This document shows, in pieces, positions 54,850 through 63,802 of a stretch of DNA of 64,000 bases (positions are counted from its first letter, which is position 1; each line of letters opens with the position of its first letter). The position numbers were made by a program, and so were the translations under genes. The DNA lies in the NCBI RefSeq assembly GCF_003382275.1, contig NZ_QTJX01000004.1:62001-126000 (forward strand), written 5' to 3'. The notes under the pieces were generated by a model. The model made no database searches and was not told the DNA's origin. It saw only the letters and a list, made by a program, of their open reading frames with translations. This DNA is from Flagellimonas nanhaiensis (GTDB lineage: Bacteria > Bacteroidota > Bacteroidia > Flavobacteriales > Flavobacteriaceae).

Positions 54850-56112
54850 ATGAGGACAAAAGTTTTAATACTACTTGCAATTGGGATTTCAACAATGGGA
54901 TTCTCCCAGAAAAATGAGATCAAAGCTGCGGAGAAGGCACTGAAAAATGGAGATGCCGCTAGCGCAAAGGCTTCACTGGAGGGAGCAGCCTCCCTCATAG
55001 ATGCAGCCGATGCAAGGTTACAAGCGCAATATTATGCCGTAAAAGGTAATATTTATTACGACTTGGCAAAAAAAGGGGATGAAACAGCCTTTCAAACGGC
55101 GATTGATTCCTATAACAAGGTCATATCTGTTGAAGAGGGCAGTGGCAAAGTAAAATACACTTCGGTGGCCACTCAAAACCTAGCTCAAATAACAGGTGAT
55201 TTGGTAAACTCTGCTGTAGAGGACAACAATAGCCAAGAGTTTGAAAAAGCTGCTGATAAATTGTACATGAGCTATAAACTGAGCCCATCTGATACCATTT
55301 ATCTTTACTACGCAGCCAGCAGTGCTGTAAACGGGCAGAACTATGAAAAAGCACTTAAGCACTACAACGAGCTAAAAGATTTGGGTTATGATGGAAGCGC
55401 TGTCACCTTTACTGCAGTTAATGTAGAAACAGGCGAGGTTGAGACCATGGACCAAACCACTAGAGATCTTTACGTTAAGGCAGGAACCCATAAGGATCCA
55501 AAAGAAGAGAAATCTGAGTCTAAAATGCCTGAGATTGTTAAGAACATTGCACTTATTTACCAGCAATTGGGAGATAATGAAAAGGCTTTGGCTGCCTATT
55601 CAGATGCTAGGTCTGTAAACCCAGACGATGTTAACCTAGTATTGGGTGAAGCTAACCTTTACTATTCCATGGGGCAAAAGGATAAGTTCAAGGAAATGAT
55701 GTCCCAGGCCTCTGACATGGCACCTGATAATCCTGATTTGCTATACAATATTGGGGTAATCAATATGGAGCAAGGCAATCTACAAGATGCCCGGGAGGCA
55801 TATATAAAGGCCATAGCCATTGACCCAGGTTATATCAATGCGCTATTGAACCTTTCTACTACTTATGTGGATGAAGGAAATGGCCTTATTGATGAAATGA
55901 ACAGTCTTGGAAGCTCTAGAGCCGACATCGCCAGATATGACGAGCTTAAAAAACAAAAAGATGATTTGTTCAGGGAAGGGGCAACTGTTTTGGAAGACGC
56001 GTTAAAGACAAATCCGGACAACCAAAGTGTACTTACTCAATTAAAGAACATTTATGGAGCTCTTGGGGATACCGAAAACTTTATGAGAATGAAAAAGCTT
56101 TTGGGAGAATAA
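54850..56112 (+). CDS. Secreted tetratricopeptide repeat protein
   Basis: A 420-residue periplasmic or outer-membrane-facing protein with a signal peptide (KVLILLAIGISTMGFSQ). TPR units can be seen near 25-60, 60-100 and especially 230-330 (NIALIYQQLGDNEKALAAYS, LYNIGVINMEQGNLQDAREA, YIKAIAIDPGYINALLNLST). TPRs bind partner proteins. It starts 28 bases after gyrA and probably shares its transcript. Its specific role is unknown. Confidence 0.85.
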   Translation: MRTKVLILLAIGISTMGFSQKNEIKAAEKALKNGDAASAKASLEGAASLIDAADARLQAQYYAVKGNIYYDLAKKGDETAFQTAIDSYNKVISVEEGSGKVKYTSVATQNLAQITGDLVNSAVEDNNSQEFEKAADKLYMSYKLSPSDTIYLYYAASSAVNGQNYEKALKHYNELKDLGYDGSAVTFTAVNVETGEVETMDQTTRDLYVKAGTHKDPKEEKSESKMPEIVKNIALIYQQLGDNEKALAAYSDARSVNPDDVNLVLGEANLYYSMGQKDKFKEMMSQASDMAPDNPDLLYNIGVINMEQGNLQDAREAYIKAIAIDPGYINALLNLSTTYVDEGNGLIDEMNSLGSSRADIARYDELKKQKDDLFREGATVLEDALKTNPDNQSVLTQLKNIYGALGDTENFMRMKKLLGE

Positions 56113-56130
56113 AAAGAAATTTGAAAGTTT

Positions 56131-56167
56131 AAAAAAGGCCCTGATGCACAATCAGGGTCTTTTTTTA
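56131..56167. terminator. Terminator after the TPR gene
   Basis: GGCCCTGAT and ATCAGGGTC (nine pairs, one G-T) with loop GCACA run into seven Ts on the plus strand. An A tract on the left allows function on the minus strand for the convergent gene. Confidence 0.85.
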
Positions 56168-56914
56168 TATCACTTTTTTAATGACTCGCAACGTGTGGGA
56201 ATAGAGTTTTTCTTCAACATTGAAGATTCCTGTATGGTCCAATCTGTCTATTCTGACATGTCCGTGGGAATGAATCACGTAGTTGTCCTTTAAAATTATC
56301 CCAACGTGGTCTATAATACCTTCTGAGTTGTCAAAAAATGCCAAATCCCCTGGTTCACTCTCTTCAATAAAACTCAAAGCTTCACCTTGTTGTGACTGTT
56401 TTTCCGCATTTCTCCGCAAATGATGTCCATTGATTTTATAGACCATTTGGGTAAATCCGGAAGAATCAATTCCAAAAGGAGTTTTCCCGCCCCATTGATA
56501 GGGTGCTTTTAAATACAACAATGCCGTATCTACAAGGCAAGACTTTGGATGAGCCCCCTCTATGGTACTTCCTTCAAAGGTGTGGCCCAAAATCTTTGCT
56601 GACGAGACCACTGAACCCAAGAGAATGGGAAGTAAAATATCATCTGAAGTACATACATGTGAAATAATATCTGATGAATATGATGGTGTAGCATCTTCCA
56701 ATTCACCATAAACATTCTCAGAAACTAGGGTAATCTGGTCATTGGAAACCCAGCCTTCATACCCGTCATAGGCCACTCGAATTCTGCTCCACTTCTTTCT
56801 TTGTTCCAGGACCTTAACGTGCTCTCCATACTGCAATTGCGATACCATTTCAGTGCAATCGTCAGGGAGAGCTCTTACGGGAACAATGCTCAGATGGCAA
56901 ATTCCATATTGCAT
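56165..56914 (-). CDS. NlpC/P60 (C40) family protein with Ser at the catalytic Cys position
   Basis: A 249-residue protein: an SH3-like domain (about 1-65, HVKVLEQRKKWSRIRVAYDG), a linker, and an NlpC/P60 domain (about 125-249). C40 enzymes cut peptidoglycan stem peptides with a Cys-His pair. Here GGKTPFGIDSSGF has S151 where the family has Cys; the His motifs IDHVGIIL and HSHGHVR are kept. The codon is TCT, one base from TGT. No signal peptide is seen. It may be inactive, Ser-dependent, or a binding protein. It lies 21 bases downstream of the thiolase gene. Confidence 0.88.
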   Translation of the reverse strand: MQYGICHLSIVPVRALPDDCTEMVSQLQYGEHVKVLEQRKKWSRIRVAYDGYEGWVSNDQITLVSENVYGELEDATPSYSSDIISHVCTSDDILLPILLGSVVSSAKILGHTFEGSTIEGAHPKSCLVDTALLYLKAPYQWGGKTPFGIDSSGFTQMVYKINGHHLRRNAEKQSQQGEALSFIEESEPGDLAFFDNSEGIIDHVGIILKDNYVIHSHGHVRIDRLDHTGIFNVEEKLYSHTLRVIKKVI

Positions 56915-56934
56915 TTATTGGCAGGCTTGTTTGA

Positions 56935-58110
56935 CTAATTTCTTTCAAGAACAATGGCTGAAGCACCACCTCCACCATTACAAATTGCCGCAGCTCCCAA
57001 TTTGGCATTGTTCTGCCCCAAAATATTGAGTAAAGTAATAGTGATTCTGGCTCCAGAGCATCCTAGGGGGTGTCCCAAAGAAACAGCTCCACCATTCACA
57101 TTTACGTTATGGTCTTTCAATCCCAAAATTTTCATATTGGCCAATCCAACAACAGAAAAAGCTTCATTGAATTCAAAGAAATCCACATCATCAATGGAAA
57201 CTCCCGCTCTATCCAAAGCTTTGGGCAAAGCTTTAGCTGGTGCTGTTGTGAACCATTCTGGTTCCTGGGCCGCATCGGCATAGCCCTTAATCGTAGCTAA
57301 GGGAGTAAGGTTGAGCTCTGCAGCTTTTTCGGCACTCATTAATATTACCGCAGCGGCTCCATCATTAATGGTGGATGCATTGGCAGCGGTAACGGTACCA
57401 TCCTTGGTAAAAGCTGGTCGTAACGACGGAATTTTTTCCATCCTTACATTTTTATACTCTTCATCTTCAGAAATTATGATAGGCTCTCCCCTTCGTTGAG
57501 GTACTTCAACAGGAACAACTTCGTCCTTGAACTTACCTTCTTTCCAGGCTGCAGCAGACCTTTCATAAGACTGAATGGCAAAGGCATCTTGGTCTTCTCT
57601 ACTGAAGCTATGTTTTACTGCACATGCATCTGCGCATACACCCATTGCGTTTTGATCATAAACATCTACCAAACCATCTCTTTGCATTCCGTCCACTAAA
57701 GTGGCGGGACCAAACTTGAGACCGTTTCTCATATACGCATAATGAGGAATAAGACTCATATTTTCCATACCTCCTGCAACAACAATTGAATTTTCTCCAA
57801 GAGCAATGGATTGGGCACCTTGCATAATGGTCTTCATTCCGGATGAACAAACTTTGTTTACCGTAGTACAGGGAACAGAATCCGGAATTCCGGCGTAGAT
57901 GGCAGCCTGTCTGGCAGGAGCTTGTCCTGTGCCAGCTTGAACTACATTGCCCATAAGGACCTCATCTACCATTTCAGGTTTTAAGTTTATTTTTTCCAAA
58001 GCTCCCTTAATGGCTATGGAGCCCAGTTTTGGGGCAGGTATGCTTGATAATGCTCCCATAAAGCTTCCTATTGGAGTTCTAGCTGCGGAAACAATCACTA
58101 CTTTGTTCAT
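56935..58110 (-). CDS. Acetyl-CoA C-acyltransferase (thiolase)
   Basis: A thiolase of 391 residues that makes or breaks acetoacetyl-CoA or 3-ketoacyl-CoA. The acylated cysteine is C88 in NKVCSSGMK. The histidine is in GHPLGCSGARI, and the second cysteine is in CNGGGGASAI. The ATG at 58110 fits the family start (MNKVVIVSAARTPIGSF); an 18-codon extension is rejected. Whether it works in synthesis (AtoB-like) or fatty acid breakdown cannot be told. Confidence 0.92.
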   Translation of the reverse strand: MNKVVIVSAARTPIGSFMGALSSIPAPKLGSIAIKGALEKINLKPEMVDEVLMGNVVQAGTGQAPARQAAIYAGIPDSVPCTTVNKVCSSGMKTIMQGAQSIALGENSIVVAGGMENMSLIPHYAYMRNGLKFGPATLVDGMQRDGLVDVYDQNAMGVCADACAVKHSFSREDQDAFAIQSYERSAAAWKEGKFKDEVVPVEVPQRRGEPIIISEDEEYKNVRMEKIPSLRPAFTKDGTVTAANASTINDGAAAVILMSAEKAAELNLTPLATIKGYADAAQEPEWFTTAPAKALPKALDRAGVSIDDVDFFEFNEAFSVVGLANMKILGLKDHNVNVNGGAVSLGHPLGCSGARITITLLNILGQNNAKLGAAAICNGGGGASAIVLERN

Positions 58111-58198
58111 ATATGCATTTTTTACTATTGCGAAAATACTAAAATTAAACGCAAGGAAGCTCAAAGAAATAGCTGGGAGACTTCTTATTTATATTTTC

Positions 58199-58206
58199 TA
58201 TTTTTG
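58199..58206 (+). promoter_or_regulatory. -7 box of the pgpH-like gene
   Basis: TATTTTTG matches TAnnTTTG, 17 bases before the ATG. No good -33 element is seen. Confidence 0.4.
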
Positions 58207-58223
58207 ACGGTAACTGCATACAA

Positions 58224-60260
58224 ATGGGAAAAACTTTGGACAACGTATATAAGTATCAATCACTTGCCTACAAGTACTTCCTCTATTTTGTATCGGTAGC
58301 ATTGATTGTGTTTTTTTTTCCGAAAGGTGGGAAGTTCAAGTACGAGTTTCAAAAGGGAAAACCTTGGCAATACGATAACTTGTACGCCCCTATTGATTTT
58401 TCCATTAAGAAAACCGATGGCGAAATTGCGGAGGAGCAGTTATCACTAAGGAACAATAAAACAGATTACTACGCTTTTGATGCCACCATCTTTTCTGATG
58501 TTACAAGTGGATTTGAAGAAGATTTTCGAACCGTTTTTCCCTCCGGACAATACTCCGAGGGTCAACAACGAAGATTATCTGATCTAGGTTCAGCCGTTCT
58601 GGATAGTATCTACGTTTTGGGTATTGTTCAAAACCTGCCCGTATCCAATTCCATAAATCTGGTTAAAAACAATGAGGCAATTTCAATTACCCCGGGCAAT
58701 TTCGTAGACCTTGTTAAGGCCAAGGCCCGGGTGACGTCTATTTTATCGATGGGGAATCGGGATGTTAACCAGCGATTGGAAGCACTTATCCAAAGAAGCC
58801 TTAGGACAAATGTTTTCTATGATGAAGCTCTTACCGATAGGGCTCTGGAGGAAGAACTCTCAAGAATCTCCTATACTCGTGGCGAAGTTTCCGAAGGAAC
58901 CTTGATCATTGCTAAAGGTGAAGTTGTAGAAGCGGAGAACTTTAAGATTCTAAATTCCTTGAAAGAAGAGTATGAGTCGGAACTCTGGAGAGGGACAAAC
59001 TACTATTTCATAATTCTGGGATATACCATTTTGGTTGCCTTGGTATTGGTTATGCTGTTCCTATTCCTAAAAAGGTACCGCTACGAAATTTTCCAAAACA
59101 ATAATAAAGTCACATTTATCTTCTTCAATATTTTGTTGATGGTGCTTGCGACCACATTGATGGTCAAAAACAATGAGGATTATGTTTACGTGGTGCCGCT
59201 TTGTATACTTCCTTTGGTCCTCAAGAATTTCTTTGATGCCAGGTTGGGGCTTTTTGTACATGTACTTACTGTGCTGATTCTTGGGTTTGTAGTGCCCAAC
59301 AGTTTTGAGTATATCTTTTTGCAGACCATAGCAGGTATTGTTACCATTCTTACGGCCTCTGAACTTTATAAGAGGGCAAATCTTTTCATTTCGGTTGGTC
59401 AGATAACATTTATCTATATTGTTGGTTATTTCGCTTTTCACGCAATCCACGAAGGCAATCTGGAGAATATTGAGTGGATATTGTTTGGAATCTTCGTCTT
59501 GAATGGCCTGCTTACGTTGTTTGCCCAACCCCTGATTTATATCTATGAGAAAATATTTGGATTGATTTCGGATGTGTCGTTATTGGAACTTTCCGATACA
59601 AATTCCAAATTGCTAAAAGAACTGTCCGATAAAGCTCCGGGAACGTTTCATCATTCATTGCAAGTAGCAAATTTGGCGGAGGCTGCGGCCAATGAAATCA
59701 GGGCCAATGCAATGTTGGTAAGGGTAGGGGCACTATACCATGACATTGGAAAGATGGAAAAACCAACTTTCTTCACCGAAAACCAAATTACCAACGTTAA
59801 TCCGCACGATGACCTTCCACCAAGAGAGAGTGCAAAAATTATCATTGACCACGTTATAAGAGGTATTGAAATAGCCCGAAAAAATAAAATCCCCGATCGA
59901 GTTATAGATTTTATTAGAACCCATCATGGAACAACTACGGTATATTATTTCTTCAAGAAACAGCAAGAAATGGATGCTGAGGTAGATGAAAAGGATTTTA
60001 AATACCCCGGACCAATTCCCTTTTCAAAAGAGACAGCTATTCTTATGATGGCAGATGCAGTGGAAGCCGCTTCCAAAAGTTTGAAGAACCCTACGTTTAC
60101 AGTAATTGATCAATTTGTAGAGAAAATAGTAAAAGGCCAAATGCAGGCAAATCAATTTTTGAATGCTAACATCACCTTGAAGGAAATAGAAATGGTGAAA
60201 AAGGTTCTTAAACACAAGTTGACCAATATTTACCATCTGCGAGTTGAATATCCGGAGTAA
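58224..60260 (+). CDS. 7TM-HD phosphodiesterase, PgpH-like
   Basis: A membrane phosphodiesterase of 678 residues likely to degrade cyclic di-AMP. An N-terminal helix (about 16-33) is followed by an extracytoplasmic 7TMR-HDED domain (about 40-260), about seven membrane helices (262-470), and a cytoplasmic HD domain: GTFHHSLQVANLAEAAANEI, then YHDIGKMEKP with H506-D507, and RTHHGTT. This order matches PgpH of Listeria. The cognate cyclase is not in the window. The tRNA genes follow. Confidence 0.9.
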   Translation: MGKTLDNVYKYQSLAYKYFLYFVSVALIVFFFPKGGKFKYEFQKGKPWQYDNLYAPIDFSIKKTDGEIAEEQLSLRNNKTDYYAFDATIFSDVTSGFEEDFRTVFPSGQYSEGQQRRLSDLGSAVLDSIYVLGIVQNLPVSNSINLVKNNEAISITPGNFVDLVKAKARVTSILSMGNRDVNQRLEALIQRSLRTNVFYDEALTDRALEEELSRISYTRGEVSEGTLIIAKGEVVEAENFKILNSLKEEYESELWRGTNYYFIILGYTILVALVLVMLFLFLKRYRYEIFQNNNKVTFIFFNILLMVLATTLMVKNNEDYVYVVPLCILPLVLKNFFDARLGLFVHVLTVLILGFVVPNSFEYIFLQTIAGIVTILTASELYKRANLFISVGQITFIYIVGYFAFHAIHEGNLENIEWILFGIFVLNGLLTLFAQPLIYIYEKIFGLISDVSLLELSDTNSKLLKELSDKAPGTFHHSLQVANLAEAAANEIRANAMLVRVGALYHDIGKMEKPTFFTENQITNVNPHDDLPPRESAKIIIDHVIRGIEIARKNKIPDRVIDFIRTHHGTTTVYYFFKKQQEMDAEVDEKDFKYPGPIPFSKETAILMMADAVEAASKSLKNPTFTVIDQFVEKIVKGQMQANQFLNANITLKEIEMVKKVLKHKLTNIYHLRVEYPE

Positions 60261-60302
60261 AACTTTGGGTATGAGTTCTTTTTTAAAAAAATGGAAAAAT
60301 AG

Positions 60303-60333
60303 TTGCGATCTTACAGATGAAAAAGTACATTTG
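60303..60333 (+). promoter_or_regulatory. tRNA operon promoter
   Basis: TTG (60303-60305), a 20-base spacer and TACATTTG (60326-60333) match the Bacteroidota consensus, 39 bases before tRNA-Ser. Confidence 0.7.
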
Positions 60334-60372
60334 CATCCGCATTTTTAAGATGCACGTTCATAATAGAATTTA

Positions 60373-60456
60373 GGAGAGGTGCCGGAGTGGTAACGGAGCA
60401 GATTGCTAATCTGTCGGCGGGTAACTGTCGCCTGGGTTCGAGTCCCAGTCTCTCCG
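60373..60456 (+). tRNA. tRNA-Ser (anticodon GCT)
   Basis: The acceptor stem GGAGAGG pairs with TCTCTCC, discriminator G. The anticodon loop TTGCTAA has anticodon GCT, reading AGC/AGU. A long variable arm (about GTCGGCGGGTAACTGTCGCC) and the TTCGAGT T-loop mark a class II serine tRNA. CCA is not encoded. Confidence 0.95.
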
Positions 60457-60478
60457 CTTTTTCCAATAAAAACAAATT

Positions 60479-60553
60479 CGGGGTGTAGCGTAGCCCGGTT
60501 ATCGCGCCTGCTTTGGGAGCAGGAGGTCGCAGGTTCGAATCCTGCCACCCCGA
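60479..60553 (+). tRNA. tRNA-Pro (anticodon TGG)
   Basis: The acceptor stem CGGGGTG pairs with CACCCCG, discriminator A. The anticodon stem CCTGC/GCAGG holds loop TTTGGGA with anticodon TGG. The T-loop is TTCGAAT. CCA is not encoded. It is 22 bases after tRNA-Ser. Its 3' half is a probable integration target, as an integrase gene follows. Confidence 0.95.
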
Positions 60554-60556
60554 CGA

Positions 60557-60575
60557 ACCTCATTTTATTTGAGGT
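60557..60575 (+). terminator. Hairpin after tRNA-Pro
   Basis: ACCTCA (60557-60562) and TGAGGT (60570-60575) pair around TTTTATT, three bases past the discriminator. It could end the tRNA transcript or be part of the attachment region. Confidence 0.4.
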
Positions 60576-60580
60576 CATAG

Positions 60581-60641
60581 AATAGCTAACTTTATGATTA
60601 TCAGGAATTTAATTTTTTTTGATATCATTTGGTTAGCTATT
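60581..60641. repeat. Long interrupted palindrome
   Basis: AATAGCTAAC (60581-60590) and GTTAGCTATT (60632-60641) pair exactly. Inside, ATGATTATCA (60594-60603) pairs with TGATATCAT (60620-60628) with one bulge. The right arm runs into a T tract. It may be a terminator or a recombination/excision site next to the tRNA. Confidence 0.55.
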
Positions 60642-60664
60642 TTTTTATTAAAAAAGTGACCTAT

Positions 60665-60777
60665 TCGGTTACCTAATCGGTTACCTCTTTTTTTTGTAAC
60701 TTTTCAATGAGAGCAAGGCTTTCAGCGTGATTTGACTTTCGTTTATGGATTTTAATCGGTTACCTATTCGGTTACCT
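60665..60777 (+). repeat. Four copies of TCGGTTACCT in two pairs
   Basis: Copies lie at 60665, 60677, 60756 and 60768, with a 12-base spacing in each pair and 91 bases between pairs. They lie just before the integrase ATG. Such arrays suit arm-type integrase sites or binding of an excisionase or repressor. Confidence 0.7.
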
Positions 60778-60789
60778 AAAACGAAAGAT

Positions 60790-62022
60790 ATGAGGACTTC
60801 AAAAACATTCACCATTTTGTTTTGGCAGAACATCGCCAAAAAGAAGCGGGGTATCGCCCCGATTTATGCTCGAATTACCGTCAACGGTAAAAGGGCGGAA
60901 ATAAGTTTGGGAATACAATTCCCCATGGATTCTTGGAATCGGAAAATGAGTCGGGCCGAAGGCAGAACCGCAGAAGCACGTGACTTAAACCAAGATTTAG
61001 ATACGATTTACACAGAACTTGTAGACTGTTACAAACAACTAAGAAAAGAAGGAAGGTTCGTTACGGCACAATCGGTCAAGGCAAGGTATTTAGGAACGGA
61101 CCAGAACGATGAAACCTTATTCGGCTTGTACAAGTACCACTATGACAAAAACCAGTTCAAATTAGCTCAAGGTACTTTAAAGAACTATGGTGGCACCAAA
61201 AAATATTTAAAGTGCTTTTTAGCCAAGAAATTCAAAGCCGCAGACATACCTCTGACATACATACAATATAGCTTCGTAGTGGATTTTGAGCTGTTCTTAA
61301 GAAATCCCGAAAACCATTTGGATAAGGCTAAACCCCTAAAAAATAATGGTATTATGAAACATATAGAACGGCTCAATAAACTCATGGGATTTGCTGAAAA
61401 ATTAGGTTGGATTATGAAACACCCTTTTGAAAAATACCAACTGAGCTATACCAAGTACAAAAGTGGTTTTTTGACCAAGAAGCAATTGGAGACTTTTGAA
61501 ACCATAGAATTGAATGAGCCGAAGCTTATTCGTGTGCGAGATGTATTTGTATTTTGCTGCTATACAGGTCTGTCCTACATTGATGTAAAGCTGCTTACCG
61601 ATGAAAATATAGTTATGGGAATTGATGGCAATCTTTGGTTATTCCTATATCGAGAAAAAAGTGCCCAACCCGTAAAAATTCCAATTTTGGACAAAGCAAA
61701 AACTATATTGAACAAATATGAAAACTTTGAAAATTCAGAACGTTTATTGCCTGTTTGTTCAAATCAAAAAATGAATGCCTATTTAAAGGAGATCGCTGCT
61801 CTTTGCGGAATTAATTTTAAGGTTACCTGTCATGTAGCGCGGCACACATTTGCCACAACAGTTACTCTTTCGAACGGAGTACCCATTGCCACGGTATCAA
61901 AATTGTTGGGGCATGCCAAGCTTTCTACAACTCAGATTTACGCCAATGTTGTAGAAAAGAAGTTGCTTGACGACATGGGCAAGCTGCAGGATGCATTAAA
62001 CAGCGATAGAGAAACTGCATAG
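60790..62022 (+). CDS. Tyrosine recombinase / integrase
   Basis: A 410-residue phage-type integrase of the Bacteroidota group. An N-terminal arm-binding domain (MRTSKTFTILFW, then GIAPIYARITVNGKRAEISL) and a SAM-like core-binding domain (about 110-215) precede the catalytic domain: CCYTGLSYIDVKLL (Ser replaces the usual Arg neighbour), HVARHTFATT with the HxxR, LGHAKLSTTQIYANV with the nucleophile Tyr. The ATG at 60790 is chosen because the frame upstream (to 60745) runs through the 10-bp repeats. It probably drives insertion at tRNA-Pro. Confidence 0.92.
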   Translation: MRTSKTFTILFWQNIAKKKRGIAPIYARITVNGKRAEISLGIQFPMDSWNRKMSRAEGRTAEARDLNQDLDTIYTELVDCYKQLRKEGRFVTAQSVKARYLGTDQNDETLFGLYKYHYDKNQFKLAQGTLKNYGGTKKYLKCFLAKKFKAADIPLTYIQYSFVVDFELFLRNPENHLDKAKPLKNNGIMKHIERLNKLMGFAEKLGWIMKHPFEKYQLSYTKYKSGFLTKKQLETFETIELNEPKLIRVRDVFVFCCYTGLSYIDVKLLTDENIVMGIDGNLWLFLYREKSAQPVKIPILDKAKTILNKYENFENSERLLPVCSNQKMNAYLKEIAALCGINFKVTCHVARHTFATTVTLSNGVPIATVSKLLGHAKLSTTQIYANVVEKKLLDDMGKLQDALNSDRETA

Positions 62023-62140
62023 TAAACACAAATCCGTTGAAGATTATTTAAAAGGCACATGAAGAACCTGTTAAAGTAAGAATGAGTAAAATTGATATGG
62101 TTACTTCAAAGTAATTTGATTTTGAAAGTCAAATCATAAA

Positions 62141-62178
62141 AAAACCGCTTAAGAATTTTTCAAGTCTTTGGCGGTTTT
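62141..62178. terminator. Terminator-like hairpin after the integrase
   Basis: AAAACCGC (62141-62148) pairs with GCGGTTTT (62171-62178) around a 22-base loop, about 120 bases after the integrase stop, with A and T runs at the flanks. Confidence 0.6.
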
Positions 62179-62545
62179 GATAGTCTTAAATCAACATATG
62201 TCAATTATTGGTCTAAATCTATCTAATTTGAGTTCCGGGTTTAGTAAGCCATCAATGTGTATATAAACCAGACTTATATTCCTTTTCCTATATTAACTTT
62301 ATGGATTTTGAAATCAGATTGAAAGAAGATACATCGCAATCGGAAACATTCATATTACTATTCATTTTTATTTCCTTTCAGAGCTTAGATTGCCCAAAAT
62401 GCACATCGTACCGATCAAATGTTTTCCGTGGAAAATCTATATGGATGCGAGTTTGTTGAATTCTTTAATTATGAGTTCCCAACCTTTATTGGAATCAAAG
62501 GGTGGGGAAGTTATCTTTATCCTTAGTCTGTTTATTGATGACTAC

Positions 62546-62593
62546 AAGTGCCAAGACCATCAAATAACAAAGTGCCAAGACTATCAAATAACA
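62546..62593 (+). repeat. 24-base tandem duplication
   Basis: Two adjacent 24-base units beginning AAGTGCCAAGAC differ at one base (C/T). The second ends eight bases before the ATG of the next gene. Confidence 0.8.
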
Positions 62594-62601
62594 ACAAACT
62601 A

Positions 62602-63708
62602 ATGATTTATTCACAAGAAGAGATTTACAAATTTACCGGACAATTTGATAAGGTAGTGTCAGTATCTTTTAGGTTCGGTTCAGAGGCAGCCAAGAAGTAT
62701 GGAAGTTATATTACCGGGACTTTTTATTATACCCCGGATGAACGGGAAAAATTGGAAGAAGCAGTAGCCGTCGATGACTTCGAAAAAACGGATGGGCTAA
62801 TTAAGTTCAAAGCCGGAAAAGGGATAAACCAATTGTCCGAGGAGCAAATTGGAGATTTGCGATTTGAGGGTATTTTGGCCTCTGATATCATTGAAATCTT
62901 ATCTTTTGCAAAACCGGTAGAAAATGAGTTTTCAAAATCAGATATCAGGAACCTGCCGGATCCCATAGTGATCAAATCGAATTTTTCAGATGTTGATGAG
63001 GAAGAATTAACCCTATGGACGAATAACCAAAGACTCAAAAGTGGCTTCAAATTGATACCAGAGGAAATTAACCGTCATAATGGAATCATTCTTCGGAAGT
63101 ACGAAGATAAAATGCCAGAAGAGCACCTAAAGAACTTCAAGGACCCGGAAACAGGCGAAATAAAAAAAGGGATTAAGTATCATTATTTGAACAGTAAATA
63201 CTACAAAGACCTACTGTCGAACGAAGAGAAAGCGGAATTCGAAAAGGTAATAAATGAGGATGTCGATGAAAAAATCAAAATTCTAGGGAAAGAGTTACAA
63301 AAAAGTCAAGATAAATGGAAAGAAGTAGGGATAAATTACAAAGATGCTTTGGCTTGGTTAATCCATTTTTCTTCAAGTTTTAGACCGGAACGACTTACTC
63401 ATGGTAAGATACCGGTTTGGTGGGATTATGAAAGCTTATTGCACATTTATATGCGACACGTCAGTGAAACGCAAATCGGCGAAAGGTTTGAGTCCAAGAC
63501 GGTCTTCCAATATAAGTTTAAGGACATAAAGAGAGTGATTGAAATGGTCCTTAGAAGGGCAGAAGATGAAATCATTCAACATTTTACTGAACATCCGGAT
63601 AGGGACTTCAGACGGGTGGGAGCACAGAGTGTATATTTCAATGGTGATTATTATACCTTCCATATTAGTCCCGGAGGTAGACTAAGAACCTTTTACAAGA
63701 ATAACTGA
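62602..63708 (+). CDS. Unrecognised cargo protein with a BECR-toxin-like C terminus
   Basis: A 368-residue, charged, soluble protein without signal peptide. I recognise no family for residues 1-270. The last 85 residues have LLHIYMRHVSET (His and Arg-His), FESKTVFQYKFKDIKRVIEM, and a final YYTFHISPGGRLRTFY. This order recalls BECR-fold RNase domains (EndoU/barnase-like) of polymorphic toxins, a by-eye judgement. No delivery domain is seen. The ATG at 62602 is chosen because upstream codons fall in the tandem duplication. It is 94 bases before another cargo gene. Confidence 0.6.
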   Translation: MIYSQEEIYKFTGQFDKVVSVSFRFGSEAAKKYGSYITGTFYYTPDEREKLEEAVAVDDFEKTDGLIKFKAGKGINQLSEEQIGDLRFEGILASDIIEILSFAKPVENEFSKSDIRNLPDPIVIKSNFSDVDEEELTLWTNNQRLKSGFKLIPEEINRHNGIILRKYEDKMPEEHLKNFKDPETGEIKKGIKYHYLNSKYYKDLLSNEEKAEFEKVINEDVDEKIKILGKELQKSQDKWKEVGINYKDALAWLIHFSSSFRPERLTHGKIPVWWDYESLLHIYMRHVSETQIGERFESKTVFQYKFKDIKRVIEMVLRRAEDEIIQHFTEHPDRDFRRVGAQSVYFNGDYYTFHISPGGRLRTFYKNN

Positions 63709-63802
63709 TTCGCCTACCTTTAAAGGGATATTATGGATGTTGCCGAGGAGTATTCATTCAAAAGGCCCTTGATAGTTAAGTTGATTTAAACCTAAAAATA
63801 CT

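Larger units (their letters stand above)
62023..62601. other. Non-coding stretch between integrase and cargo
   Basis: A 579-base AT-rich gap. It holds a terminator-like hairpin at 62141-62178 and a 24-base tandem duplication at its right end. A short open frame (62390-62602) begins with TTG and has no recognisable features. No gene is supported here. Confidence 0.6.

Noticed and set aside
60665..60777. CRISPR array
   Set aside because: Only four 10-bp copies with unequal 2- and 81-base gaps; no repeat-spacer pattern and no cas genes.
62390..62602. A 70-residue open frame before the cargo gene
   Set aside because: It starts at TTG, has no recognisable fold, and its tail is formed by the tandem duplication.
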